The notes under the pieces are model-generated. The model made no database searches. It saw only the letters and a list, made by a program, of their open reading frames with translations, and was not told the DNA's origin. Position numbers and translations under genes: made by a program. From NCBI GenBank assembly GCA_039621445.1, contig CP154957.1, forward strand, positions 35,470,227 to 35,534,226: DNA of 64,000 nt, given 5' to 3'. Source of the DNA: Euglena gracilis (taxonomy: Eukaryota > Euglenida > Euglenophyceae > Euglenales). Below are positions 31,818 to 42,737 of the stretch, in pieces (positions within the stretch are counted from its first letter, which is position 1; every line of letters starts with the position of its first letter).

Positions 31818-32264
31818 TGTCCCTGAAGGCGGGACCTTCGAAGGACCTCAATCCATCACATTGTCAGCATCAGGCACCCCCGCCCACACCCTTTTTGTAC
31901 GGGGGGGGGGGGAATGCCCAAGAAAAAAATATAAAAAAAATGCCTTTGGAGGAAGCCACAGACTCTGTCAACTCCGTCAATGCTGTCTGACCACTCTGTC
32001 AACTGTCCAACCCACCATCAGCAACCTCCACATTTTGAGACTGCCCGCATTATGAAAGGCATCGGGGATCAATTGCTGGAAAAAATGGCCCACAGGTGAG
32101 AACGTTTGCGTCTATAAAAATCGGTTCAGACATCGCAAAATCCTAGACGCCGCGGAACCATCCAGCAACAAGTCAGAAGCAAAGGTCCTCCCTGTCAATA
32201 TCCGCTGATCCTGCCTCCCTGAGCTGAAGCGTGGTGTTGCTTTGCCCGGAGAGGCCTGCTTTTG

Positions 32265-32318
32265 GCGGAGCTCACCACGCTGAGGACGCAGCTGAGCACG
32301 GAACGGACCAAGGGCTTG
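32265..32318 (+). CDS. Exon candidate, short helix
   Basis: After TTTTGGCGGAG it reads LTTLRTQLSTERTK. Same Leu/charged pattern as the other coiled-coil exons; too short to be sure. Confidence 0.3.
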
Positions 32319-33061
32319 GTCCAAGGGCTCCCAGGATGCTCCCCCTCCCGGCCGTTTTGGGCCCATTCAGGGTCCCCTTCCGGCAACATCACGCACAGTA
32401 ACCCCCTCCTCAAATATACCCTCCCCCCAAATAACCCCTCCCCCGGGTTCGAATTCAGGATCCGAGCTATAACCCCCCCCACAAGTTTCATTATGGGAAA
32501 TTAAAATAAATTATTATGGAATTATGGAGTTTGGACAAGTTTTTTGACTTCGCAGAGTTCGGGAATGAAAAACACTTCATGTAAAAAACCAAGCAACATA
32601 AAATTGTGCATATGCTTCACCGTGAGTATGCTTAAACGTGAGGGGAATAGGCATTTTCTATTCAGTTCCCGGCCTACAGCGCCGGAAGAATTTTTTTCGT
32701 CATACCCCCAAAATCCCAAACAGTTTCCGTCTTCGTGCAAAAAATAAGCCTGTTGGGAGGTCACATTTGGGGGAGGTTTACACCCAGCAGAGGATGTCTG
32801 CATGGCGTTTGGAGCAGCTCATGTGACCATTACAATGAGAACTGCCATCTGAGGTGGTCTAAGGCAGGGTCAGATGAATGATTTTGGCATAATTCTTTTG
32901 GGTGGCATTGTTGATCCGCAAACTGCTTCGTTGAAAGTCGGACACAAGGATCGATTTTTCTGAAATTTCTCAAAAATGGTGGGAATCAAAGAAAAAGTCT
33001 GGCAACCTAAATTGAAGCCCTTAAAATGGCCTATCCAGGGAATTTCTTAAGCCGGAAGGTA

Positions 33062-33530
33062 CCCTACCCCCCGGGGGGGGGTCCAGCCAGCCAGCAGCTC
33101 AAATCCAGCCAGCAGCCCAAATTCGGGCTGGGAGCCCCCCCCCCCCCCGGGGGTCGAGTGAAATAAAGTTGGGTCCAGCCCGGCCGGAGGCCGGGCCAGC
33201 CGGCCGAAGGCCGGGCCTGCAGCCGGCTGCTGGCCAGCCAACTGGGCTGCCCAGCTCATTTATCCTTGCATTTTTTCCCCTCATCACAGCCCCTCCATCA
33301 CAGCCCCCCAGCCTTGATCTAGCTCCACCCATCAAAATGTCGAAAATGGCAAAAATGTGTTAGAAAATTTTGGTTTTCCTCGACCCAGCCCAGCCCAGCC
33401 CCCTCCAGCCCCGGACCCCCCCCTCCCCTCCACCCCCCGGGGGGGGGGGCCAGCCAGCAGCTCAAATCCAGCCCACAGGCCTTTTCCCAGCCGGAGACTG
33501 GCCCCCCCCCCCCCGGGGGGTCCTTAAGAA
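33062..33530. mobile_element. Element with CCCCGGGGGGGTCCAGCCAG ends
   Basis: GGGTCCAGCCAGCCAGCAGC at 33,078 recurs at about 33,450, with CCCCCGGGGGG blocks at both sides. Single related ends occur at 43,380-43,445 and 46,995-47,100, so this is a dispersed family (GTCCAGCCAGCAG). No gene. Confidence 0.45.
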
Positions 33531-33781
33531 AGTCCCTGGCCCTATCTCAGGGTGTTTTGCTTTCCCCGCAACTCCCCGCCCAGCCCGAGTTACGGCCATT
33601 TTTCGGCTGATTTTGGCAGCTGGGGATACGAGTGGACTTGCTTCCCCAGTGAGGCTCATTTGTGTGACAGCCCCCAATTTTGTGGCTTCCATTTCATACA
33701 GCTACACAAAGTGACCCCCCAACGACATTCATTTGTTCACTCCGCCTGCCGCCTGCCAGTCAGCCTGGGGGGGGGGGGGCA

Positions 33782-33929
33782 GCGTCAGGCCCCCGGACCA
33801 CCGAGGGCCCCTGCGCCGCCCTGGGGAAGGACTGCGCGGCGTGGGAGAAGCGGGTGCGCTCGCTGAATGCCCAGAAGCGGCAGTGGCTGCAGGAGCGCCT
33901 CGCGTGGGAGCAGCACGCCGCCGCACTGG
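33782..33929 (+). CDS. Exon candidate, coiled coil
   Basis: After a G-run and GGCAG it reads LGKDCAAWEKRVRSLNAQKR, QWLQERLAWEQHAAAL to a donor CTG|GTGCGG. Strong helix with Trp/Leu heptads. Confidence 0.5.
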
Positions 33930-34194
33930 TGCGGTGCCTCCCGGCCTGGCACGGCCTGGCCTGCCCCCCCCCCCCAGAGGGTGGCGCAGGTCGATGGGAC
34001 CAGGCCAGATATTTTATTGAAGTTTTGTGGGGGTCCTGGCCGAGCCCCCCGGGGGGGGGGGCTGAGTCGGTACCCTGCTGGAAGTGGGGTTTCCTTCTAT
34101 TTTTTTGCGCGAAGCACCGAAAATTTTTTTGGACCTGAAATCGACCCCCCAAAAGTGGGTCCCCCCAAGTGGGGGTGGGTGAGTGGGTCCGAAT

Positions 34195-34640
34195 CCCCCT
34201 CCCCCGGGTCCTACCCCCCCCCCTAATAGAAGCACGGGGCCGCTACAAGCGCAGGGTCCAAATAAAAGCGCACCCCCGCCGCCAAAGGCGGCGGTCCGCT
34301 ACAAGCGCACCCCCCATTTTGATGGGATTTCTAAAGGAAATCAACAAAAATCGCGCAGGTATGGGTCCAAATAGGATGTTTTATAACCCTGGGGCACAGT
34401 TGTGTGGGAAGGCCTGTTGGGGGGGGGTCGATCCCCATATCTAGGAGGTATGTGCTTTTAACCCCCCCCAATAGAAGCACGGGTGCGCTTATAGTGGACC
34501 GCCACCTCCAAATAAGATCCCGGTCTTTGTTTTGGTGCATTGCTGGAGACCACCAGGGGGGAGGGTCCTGTTTTTTGGGGGGGGTTCCCGAAAACACGAA
34601 AAATTTCCTTCGGCTCTTCATAATGTGTTAATTTGTCCAA
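34195..34640. other. C-run repeats with AATAGAAGCACGG; no gene
   Basis: CCCCCCCTAATAGAAGCACG at 34,220 and CCCCCCAATAGAAGCACGGG at 34,465 are two direct copies of an element-like end, with GCCGCC-AAA-GGCGGC between. Neither TA flank nor partner end is clear. Confidence 0.35.
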
Positions 34641-35218
34641 ATCGAGGTTTCACATGGTTTTTTGAGTCTCGAAAACGCCAAAGTATCAGCAATCAATTTG
34701 TGTCTAAAATTTGGATTTTCAATGATTTTTCAGGGAAATTTTCAGTCCTTGGTGCTTCGTTCCGGATCTCATAGTTGTGTTTTTGGTCGGTCGGTGGGGG
34801 GATGCTAGCTGTGGCTCCAGCAAATTTTATGATAAATTGCCTCCTCATCTGATGTGAATTACAAATGTTGTCCCCGCCCGACTGAATCTTGGGCCTCTCT
34901 CTTCCATGTTCTCCGGCATGGAAATGTCTGCAAGATTGTGTGTCTTGAGGCACAGAGCCCGAGGCGAGTGATATGGGCCACCCCTGTGGCTTATTACAGA
35001 GCTTTCTGGCACCGCTTCTGTGTGTGGTGGGTCTCTTTTCCATATTCCAAACCAACTCGAAAGTTAACCCTTTCCGGCGCCTGCTGGCTGGCCCAACCGA
35101 ATCGCAACCGTCAATCACAAAGAAACAATTTGTGAGATTATTTGCAGGAAAAATGTCGGGCTGGGGTACTCATGCTAACAGTTCAATTCTTGCTGCTCTA
35201 CGACATTGGGCTGACCTC

Positions 35219-35743
35219 AACCCCCCCCCCCCAATTTAAAGGCCCCCCGGCTTCATATTTGGGCAGGATTTCAAGACCCTCAGGGGAGCTTAAAACTGGG
35301 GGGGAATCAAACTTTTTTTGGCTTTTTTTGGCTTCCATGACCTTCATGACTTTTGGCGACCTTCAATTGTGGCCAAATACCCCCCCCCCCCGGGCGCTTG
35401 GCCCCCCCACTTCTTAACATGTAAACTTGGCCCCCTAAGGTTGGCCCCCCGGTCTTACTTTCAATCATGGCCCGGGCCAAGCGCCCGGGGGGGGGGGAGG
35501 TACCAATTTTATGCCAAATTTTCATTATGTGCCTCCTATTTTCCCAAAAAAATGTGACATTATTATCCAAAATGTAGCATTTCTGGTGAAGAAAATGTTG
35601 TATCCGCCAAGTTTTCTTCACTTTCTCCTGACTTTCACCATCGTCTGTTCGACATCAGGGAGGGGGCTTTATATTTGGGCTGCAAAAACAAACCCCCCAG
35701 GGGGGCTTTGTATTTGGGGGGTGCTTTATATTTGGGGGGGGTT
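35219..35743. mobile_element. C-run element, ATATAAA family variant
   Basis: Left end AACCCCCCCCCCCCAATTTA, right end CTTTATATTTGGGGGGGGTT, with TA at 35,744-35,745 (left flank TC). A homologous but right-truncated copy begins at 52,492. Without the insertion at 35,380-35,500 it is about 0.4 kb. Confidence 0.7.
35380..35500. mobile_element. Nested 121-bp element in a TA site
   Basis: Ends are C12 then GGGCGCTTGGCCC and, inverted, GGGCCAAGCGCCC then a G-run. Flanked by TA (35,378-35,379 and 35,501-35,502). The related copy at 52,655 has the empty site GGCCAAATACCAATTTTATG. This is the smallest element here with target confirmed by an empty site. Confidence 0.85.
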
Positions 35744-35889
35744 TACAACTCAGTGAACCAGTGGTTGGCTATGTCCTGAACAAGTCAACGAATCACGACC
35801 AATTTTTTTTGGATTGGTCGTGGCCAACCCTGATTTGGGCGGGGGTGACAGTAGTATGCTGTTTTGACGGCCGGTGACCCAGCCAAAAG

Positions 35890-36130
35890 GAAACCCAACC
35901 TCCATTATGGACCACTTCCAACGGCAGGCGGACTTCCCTCCAGCCCGTGCCAGCCAGAAGGGGATGCAGTCGTCCCTCCCCCTCCGCCCGGGTTGGTGAA
36001 GCGGCTGTGGTCGTTGCCCCTGGCGCGCACACTGCCAGGCTTTGTACAGCAGGGGTCACGGACACCACCGGTGGCTCGGACCACCTTCAGAGGCCTCGTG
36101 ACCACCTTTGGGAAGTGCGGGGGCATGTGT
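35890..36130 (+). CDS. Exon candidate, unassigned
   Basis: Frame reads LVKRLWSLPLARTLPGFVQQ and TPPVARTTFRGLVTTFGK. GC content is exon-like but no helix or domain is evident; the other frames are also open. Confidence 0.25.
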
Positions 36131-37802
36131 CTGTACTGAAAAGAATGTTTGTTCTCACGCCTCAGTGGTCACCGCCACCTGGCCCATGATATAAAATGAC
36201 CGTTGGTGTTGTACAGGGGTGGGAGACGGGGGAGGAGGTCCGGGACCCCTGAAACCAAAAAAAATTCTTCCCTGGTGCTTTGCGTCGGCAAACTTCTGTT
36301 TTAATTTTCTGTTTTTGTCGATTTGATGAAAAAATCTCTCCCCCCAAAAGCGATTTTGGAGCACTTTCTGAGGCCTTTCAGTTGTTTTCCCCCTGCTTCA
36401 CACCGGGTTTTCTCCCCGGTCCAGGACCCCCCCCCTTTCCCCCCGCATTTAAACCCTGCTTAGCCACCCCCCCCCCACACCTAACACCTGGTCCACCCAA
36501 TGTATACCTATCCCCCCGGGAAACTGTCCTCTACCCGTACCCGCTAACTAACCTGTCCTCATGGACCTGTCTCCTGCCCTTGTACCTGCTGACCTGTTTC
36601 CAGAGAAAAATTTGAAGGATTCCTAATTTTTCTTTAAAACAAGGCAGTCTCAAGCCTTAAAAAATTTCCGATTTTTTTTTCAGGCTTCTGGTGACAAATT
36701 TTGGGGAAAAAGTACTTTTGGATTTTTTTTTTGTCGCTGGGGTTCGAAAATGTCAATTTTTATCCTTTGGCTCGGACGCGTCCGGAAAACTGTCCTCTAC
36801 CCTTTGTACCCGCTGACCTGTCCTTGTGGAGACCTGTCTCCTACCTCACTTCCGCTGACTTGTCTGGAGGCAGTTTTCTGGGGTGGGGTTGGCCTCTAGC
36901 AATGAATACCCCATTGCAACCCCCTCCCCCGGCAGTGTGCGCTGCCCAAGCCTTGGGGCGGCGCCTCACGATCTGCCTTGTGGAGGGGTCAGGGCAGTGC
37001 CTCCCGGAGTCACAGCCCCGGGGCTTTATGGGGTTGCGGGGGAGGGAGCTCCCAGAATTTTTGGTTCTGTTTGAAGATGCATGCAAAAATCAGGGGAAAT
37101 TGCCTCCTTAATTCCATTCCCAACCTAGGTCTGCCGGTCCCTGGCGTGTAGGTTGCAAGGTGCATCACTTCGTGTTCAACGCCTTTGGGCGACTGCAGAT
37201 TCCCACACAAATGCACCTGGTGAGCCTTGTTCTCCCTCTCCATATGCATGATCACTAGACACAGAGAGATGATTGGACAATGGGGTCGGGGTGGGAGGTC
37301 ACAGGAGGCAAGTGGCCACGGCCAGCCAAAGCCTGACCAAATCAAATTTCAGGGTTTCAAAATCGGAAGTGGTTGGGCCGTGGTCCCCACCAAACTGCAA
37401 ACGTGATGACAAGAAAATTAAGCAGTTATTTGAGGGAATAGGGCTAGGGTTCAGATTCTCCTGCAGCTGAATTTTTCCCACTCAACGTTGTTATCAACGC
37501 CTCAACAGTGTACACGCCTCAACAGTGTACTCAGGAACCCAAAAGAGCCGCCCAAATAGATATAAAAACTTGGGGGACTCGAGCGAGACATTGAAGATGC
37601 CGAGCGATTATTAATCCGAGTTGGGCAGCTCTTTGGGGCAGCTGGTATCTATTGTGCAATGCAGGTTTGGTTTGGGTCGCTGGATCTGTTGTGGTTGCAC
37701 AGTTGGGCAGCTGCGGCCAGCGGCCCCGACTAAATCCAAATTTCACAGGTTCAAAATCGAAGTGGTTGGACCGCGGCCCAACCAACGGCTGCCTTACCTC
37801 CT

Positions 37803-38150
37803 GTGACTGACCACCCGTTGGCATGCAGGGCTAGAAACCACATGCACATCCCCCTCCCACTCCTGCCTGCCTTGATCTTGGTGGTGGTCTCCCACAGTCC
37901 CTGCCACTTCCCTGTGGAAGGCGATTCCTTGCGTCCGGTCAGCGAAGCGTGGCAGTCTGCCACTCCCACCGCCAAGCCCACCTGCGCCGACCCCAGTGGG
38001 ACAGAGCCTGGCGGGGCTGAGCCCAGCTGCGCCGGCCTTGCCTGGGGATTACAGTGTTGCGGAGCCAGAGCCACGGCGACTTTCCTCATTGACTGGTTGT
38101 GTGAAGTGCAACCAGTCCACTTGCATACTCTTGAGAATTTTGAGGTGAGT
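37803..38150 (+). CDS. Exon candidate, unassigned
   Basis: Frame includes HIPLPLLPALILVVVSHSPC, a hydrophobic stretch, then KPTCADPSGTEPGGAEPSCA and TATFLIDWLCEVQPVHLHTL. Ends just before a TA-flanked element. Could be a membrane or signal segment; low confidence. Confidence 0.3.
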
Positions 38151-38162
38151 TTGGAGGTATTA

Positions 38163-38344
38163 CCTCCCCCCCCCCTTGTCGTTGACACGCCAATGTTCCA
38201 GGAGAGTGCCGTTGACACGGGGGGTGTGTCAACGACACGCCATGTCAATGTCACTGTGATTCAATAGGTAGTGTTCCAGAAAAGTGTCGTTGACACGGGG
38301 GGTGTGTCAACGACACGCCGTGTCAACGACAGGGGGGGGGGAGG
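38163..38344. mobile_element. 182-bp TA-flanked element with GTCGTTGACACG palindromes
   Basis: Starts CCTCCCCCCCCCCTTGTCGT and ends ACGACAGGGGGGGGGGAGG, between TA at 38,161-38,162 and 38,345-38,346. The interior is two ~65-bp tandem units with GTTGACACGG..GTGTCAACGACACGCC palindromes. Confidence 0.8.
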
Positions 38345-39588
38345 TACGCTGGCTCTTGTATGTCATCCACACCCGCAGGAATTCCAAGAATCCGCCACTC
38401 GCCCGTTGGCAAAATGGGAACGGACACATACAGCCTCGGAACGTGTCCCTGCACCTGCAGCTGTGATGACCGGGCAGGACAGTTGCTGTGCCACTGGACC
38501 CCTGCTGGGCTGCCGCCAACCCCTTCTACCCTGCCGCCCCAGCTGGCTTCCCCCGAGCTCGTGCCCTCTGCTGCGATGGCGGCGGCATACGCTCCCACTG
38601 TGACAATGGCCACCACAGTGGTAGCTGTGTCAGAGGATGCGGATTGGACTGATGGCATTGCCTATTGAATGAACGGGCTGTTCCATCTGCAAAATTGCCA
38701 GAAAAATATCGAAGAGAAATTTCTGTCATTTTTTTGCATTTGCATTCTAATTTCTGACTGTGCCGAAATTGTCAGTCCCCCCCCCCCCCAGTATTCCGCT
38801 TCTTTTTGGTAGATAGAAGCCAAGAATCTATGCAACCACATCGCTGTGAGAAGGTGCACGACGACGAGGTGGAAGCTATTCTTGAGGCTGAGCTGTGGCA
38901 TGTGCTCCTTGCCCCCCCCCCCGGCTGGGCCCTTTGTTGAAAGAAGGTGAAGCATTGGCAGGGGCCTCCAAGAGGGGTGACAGTCACAGCCTTTCCTATT
39001 AATTCTCTTTGAAGAAAGGTTTCCTAATAAAGTGGGGGCGACTCTGTTGTGGTGCCAAGGAGCACAGGCAGCAGCCTTGTTACTCTTTGGAGGATGGTTG
39101 GTACTCTGCTGATGTCCATCGGCGCATGTTCACTCCACACGACACACGTGCATGTGCCTGCCCACCCCACATATTCACGCATGGACAAGTGTTGTGGAAG
39201 GGTCGGAGAAACACCACGGTTATCCTATGTATTATTTCTTTCTGGAAAATGATTTCAATTTGGAAGGATTCTGCATTTCGCACCAATTTGTGCCTGCAAT
39301 CAAATTTTTTGTGAGTTTTCTGTCATTTTTTTTTTGGCGAATAAACGTTGCATACGTTTAGAACAAGGATGCCCACAAAGGTACAAAAATTTTTTTAGCC
39401 TTCTTGATACCTCAGAAAAAAAACGCATAAAATCACTTTTGCACTTTTTGGGCATTTTTGTTCTGCAATTTTCGTCTTGTATTTTCCGATGGTTGAAGTT
39501 GCCCTTCCCTTCCATGGTGGGAAGCGAGAGACTGGCTTTCCTGCCATCGAAAGACTGGCTTTCTGATGCTCTGCATTGGAGCGCCTCA

Positions 39589-39710
39589 GCAGCAGAGGGC
39601 CATGACTGACCCGGACCCGGAGGGCGAGGGCTGGGCCCAGTGGCGGCTGCGGCAGCCACTGGAGCGGATGGACCCCTGGCGCAGGGCCGCCCCCATCGCC
39701 TTGCTGTCCC
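39589..39710 (+). CDS. Exon candidate, Trp/Arg-rich
   Basis: After GCGCCTCAGCAG it reads QRAMTDPDPEGEGWAQWRLR then QPLERMDPWRRAAPIALLSH. Weakly like the W..RPW tails of the modules at 48-64 kb. A G-run element end follows. Possible internal start Met. Confidence 0.4.
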
Positions 39711-40081
39711 ACGGGGGGGGGGTGATCGCACTTTGAAGAAAAGAGATTGAAGAGATTGGGGGCGGTATGGGTGGAGGGAGGGGGATGCCGCTATTGTAAA
39801 ACAATTGATTAAGGCAACTGAAATACTAATATAACAACGCCAATAAAAAATTACAGCATGATGAAACAATGCTTGATAATCAGTAAATACAAATCAGAAT
39901 GTTGGTGAACTTTCTATGTGTCCCCTTGGTGCCCGCTGCCTCTCGTATTATCGAAGTTTCTGCTCTGTTAACATGCCGCGCTTCCGTGACTGGCATCAAT
40001 AAACGTTGGATGGCTCTTTCTCTCGGAAGGTTCCGGCTCGGCAGTGATCCTCAGCTGGGCTCCACCCGGGGGCGCCGTCAG

Positions 40082-40325
40082 GGGCAGGGCGCTGCCCCCG
40101 ATGGACCGCTTCCTGCTGTACACGTTCCCCGGCTTTGAGCACGCCGCGGACCTGTACGACGTGTTCGAGCTCTTCGCTCTGCTGCACCTGGAGCACGCCA
40201 CTGCTGGTGTGGCCTGCCTCAGGAATGTCGGCCAGCACTGGTGTGGCCCGGAGCTGCTGGCCCTGCTGGCCCTGCGGCAGCGGCTGGAGGAGGAACGCCG
40301 CCCAGCCCCGTCGCATGGCACTGCG
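40082..40325 (+). CDS. Exon candidate, helical domain
   Basis: After GGGGGCGCCGTCAG it reads GRALPPMDRFLLYTFPGFEH, AADLYDVFELFALLHLEHAT, GVACLRNVGQHWCGPELLAL and LALRQRLEEERRPAPSHG, to a donor near GCG|GTGGGT. It looks like a compact all-helical domain, with hydrophobic and acidic residues well spaced, but I do not recognise it. Confidence 0.55.
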
Positions 40326-40508
40326 GTGGGTCTGTTGGAGTTGCGATGGAGGTTGAGTGTTGTATTTCGGGCCATATTTTGTTGCCTTCTTTCCTGGTGC
40401 TTGATGAAGTTTTATTTTCAGTGTCGTTTTTGCCCCCCCCCCCCCAGTGTCCAATGAACCCTTACCCAATGAACAGGAGTTGTCCAGACCATCTGGATTG
40501 TCACTTTA

Positions 40509-40989
40509 AACCCCCCACCTGAACATAACGACGGGTCGTTATCTGACTTTTCAGTTGGTGGAAAATCCAGAGGGGGTCGTTATAAATGGGGGGTCGTTAT
40601 TAGAGGGGGGCTTTGCTGTTTTCCCTACCGCAGCTATGTCTGACACGCTTTCTACCATCCATCCATCATGCAATCCACCTGGGTTCACACCCCAGTTGAT
40701 GACGTTGTAAAGAAGTTTGATGAGGATGTGCAAGGGTCCTCTGTAGGCTCTGCTCCTCTGCCCACCCTGACCACGCCCCCGTCCAAGCAGCGGTCAATCC
40801 GCTCATACTTCAAGTAAACACTGGTGAGCCTGGACGCTCTTACGTGAGATGCATCATCTTACCCGTGCTTTCTGCTCTTTATCAACCATGGGTCGTTATA
40901 TTTCTTTTTTGGTGGAAATTCCAGGATGGGTCGTTATAAATGGGGGGGTTCGTTATCAGAGGGGGGTCGTTCTAAATGAGGGGGGGGTT
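40509..40989. mobile_element. TA-flanked pogo-like remnant (481 bp)
   Basis: Left end AACCCCCCACCTGAACATAA, right end GTTCTAAATGAGGGGGGGGT T, with TA at 40,507-40,508 and 40,990-40,991. CGTTATAAATGGGGGGTCGT-type units lie inside both ends. It retains the tail of a transposase-like frame, so it looks like an internal-deletion derivative of a coding element and may point to the source of mobility for the whole C-run group. Confidence 0.8.
40644..40817 (+). CDS. C-terminal transposase tail with PIP box
   Basis: A frame open from 40,644, with ATG at 40,668, ends at TAA 40,815-40,817. It reads PVDDVVKKFDEDVQGSS, a Pro/Thr linker and the last residues KQRSIRSYFK. QRSIRSYF is an exact PCNA-interacting consensus (Q-x-x-I/L/M-x-x-F/Y-F/Y). 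Known biology: Drosophila pogo transposase carries such a box. TA duplication and tail together favour a pogo/Tigger-type origin; the DDE core is missing. Confidence 0.6.
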   Translation, partial: HAFYHPSIMQSTWVHTPVDDVVKKFDEDVQGSSVGSAPLPTLTTPPSKQRSIRSYFK

Positions 40990-42164
40990 TAGTCTTCCTT
41001 GAGGGGGGTAGGTTGACGTTGAGTCCCAGGTATGCCTCCTGTTGCTGTGGCTGTTGCATTGATTGCTTGTTGTTCATTCTCACCCTGTGTGCAGTCCAGG
41101 CGTTGCTTGCAGAATAATTTAACAAAACAAAATGAACAGAGCGTGCTGGGTGTTGATTGCTCGAATCTGATTGGTGAACCTTAATTTTCCAGGGACGGAA
41201 TCCAGCAATCCCGTCCCCACTTAGGGTGAGAAGGGGGGGGGATTTGGACCCCACCCCCCAATCCACCATGGCACTTTCAAGGGAAAATCCCTTCGTTGTA
41301 AAGGAAAATTAGAAAAAAAACGGGAAGAGGTGGTGGGGGTGGTGGGTCAATCGTCCCTCCCACCACCCACAGGAGTCCCGTTCAGAGCTGCCCTTACCCC
41401 AGAAAAATTTCTCTCTTGTCAGACACGCAGGCTAACCCCAACCCTGACTGACCATGCATACCCATGGCCGACATGGCAGAACTTTTTTCCAGCCGCGGAC
41501 TCCCCTCCCCCCGTCAACAAGTATTATTATTTAAACGAGTATCAACGAGTATTATTTATTTCCAGCTGTATGAAGGGCGGCTGGACGATAGCGGATTTTT
41601 CGCCTCAGGGGAGTGATGGCGTAAAGTGGAGCCCCAACACCGCACAGCACTCCCCCCGACCCCCCTCCCCCCCCCCCCTCCCCCCCCCCCCCCCCCCACA
41701 GTCAACCCTCCCCCCAAATAATACCCCCCAAATAATACCCCCCCTTCGGGGTCCGACTTCGGCGACGGGGTTAATACCCCCCCCCCCCCTGGTTCCGGGC
41801 CGAAGACCCGGATTTTGACCTGAAAATGTAGGTAAAAATCACAATCTCTGACAACAAATAACGAAAAAAAATCGATTTTTCTGGATCATCTGACCTCCAA
41901 AAAAATGGTAAATTTCATTAAAAAAAGTACAAAAAATAGGTTTTGGCGCTATTTTGGCTCCAACGGGACTTCGAAAAATTTCGATAATTTTGGGGTGTTA
42001 TTACCTCCAAACAGGGATCCTCACACGTCCTGAAAAGGAAATCCACGGAAATTCACGGAGGATCACGGAAATGGATGGAAGGCCATTTTCACGGAAATCA
42101 CGGAAATTCACGGAAATTCACGGATGAGGTGGAAGGTTCGGAAAATTTTTTGGGTCTTTTTTGA

Positions 42165-42615
42165 ATGTGCTTTGTTTGTGCAGATGCATTTGATGGGATG
42201 TCTTGCACATTCTCTGCCTTTCCAAACAGACAATCACGCAAGCAAAACCCCATTCAGACAATCACAGATGATTTTGTGGCCGCTTTCCTCCATTCTGGTC
42301 TCCCAGTCTCAAAATTGGACCATGAAAGCATCAGAGGTGTTCTCCAGAAATACACACCAATTGAGGGCGTGTGGGTTTTTGCTTATTCAGAAAATGACCT
42401 TCCACCTTTCCGCCCAGGCTGCATCCGGAAGGGTCAATCGCTATATTGGTTCGCTGACAGGGTTTTGGCAACCCATTTAAGGGCAATCAAGAAAGAAATT
42501 CAAGGACAAAAGGTTGGATATACAGGTGTGGATAGGAACTGATGAATGGACTGACAGTTCTGGGCAAGCGATCATAAACATTTTGGTGGGTATGCAAGGG
42601 AAGATCTACGTTGTA
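42165..42615 (+). pseudogene. hAT transposase fragment (DUF659-like region)
   Basis: First frame: ITDDFVAAFLHSGLPVSKLD, ESIRGVLQKYTP, YWFADRVLATHLRAIKKEIQ. A shifted frame follows: GTDEWTDSSGQAIINILVGM then QGKIYVV. FV.AFL.SGLP.S.LD and DEWTDSSG..IIN.LVG are standard hAT transposase motifs. The change of frame near 42,520 could be a small intron. A later stretch (HSQLASAVVEALEDLQDYN, about 42,800) fits its continuation, beyond the TA element. Confidence 0.7.
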
Positions 42616-42737
42616 AAACCCCCCCACTTAAATCGTCCCCGGCGGTTTTTCATTTTCCTTCCCCAGGCGAAGGGGGTTATAGGTCCCGGTTTGGTTGGTC
42701 AGCCCGAACGGGGGGGGGGGTTAGAGGTGGGGGGGTT
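42616..42737. mobile_element. 122-bp TA-flanked element inside the hAT gene
   Basis: Starts AAAACCCCCCCACTTAAATC and ends TTAGAGGTGGGGGGGTT, with TA at 42,614-42,615 and 42,738-42,739. It sits directly after the QGKIYVV part of the hAT frame, so it inserted into the gene or its intron. Confidence 0.7.

Noticed and set aside
42040-42125. CRISPR-like short repeats (CACGGAAAT units)
   Set aside because: Units are too short, without unique spacers, and mirrored at the other end of a hAT element; they are subterminal repeats in eukaryotic DNA.
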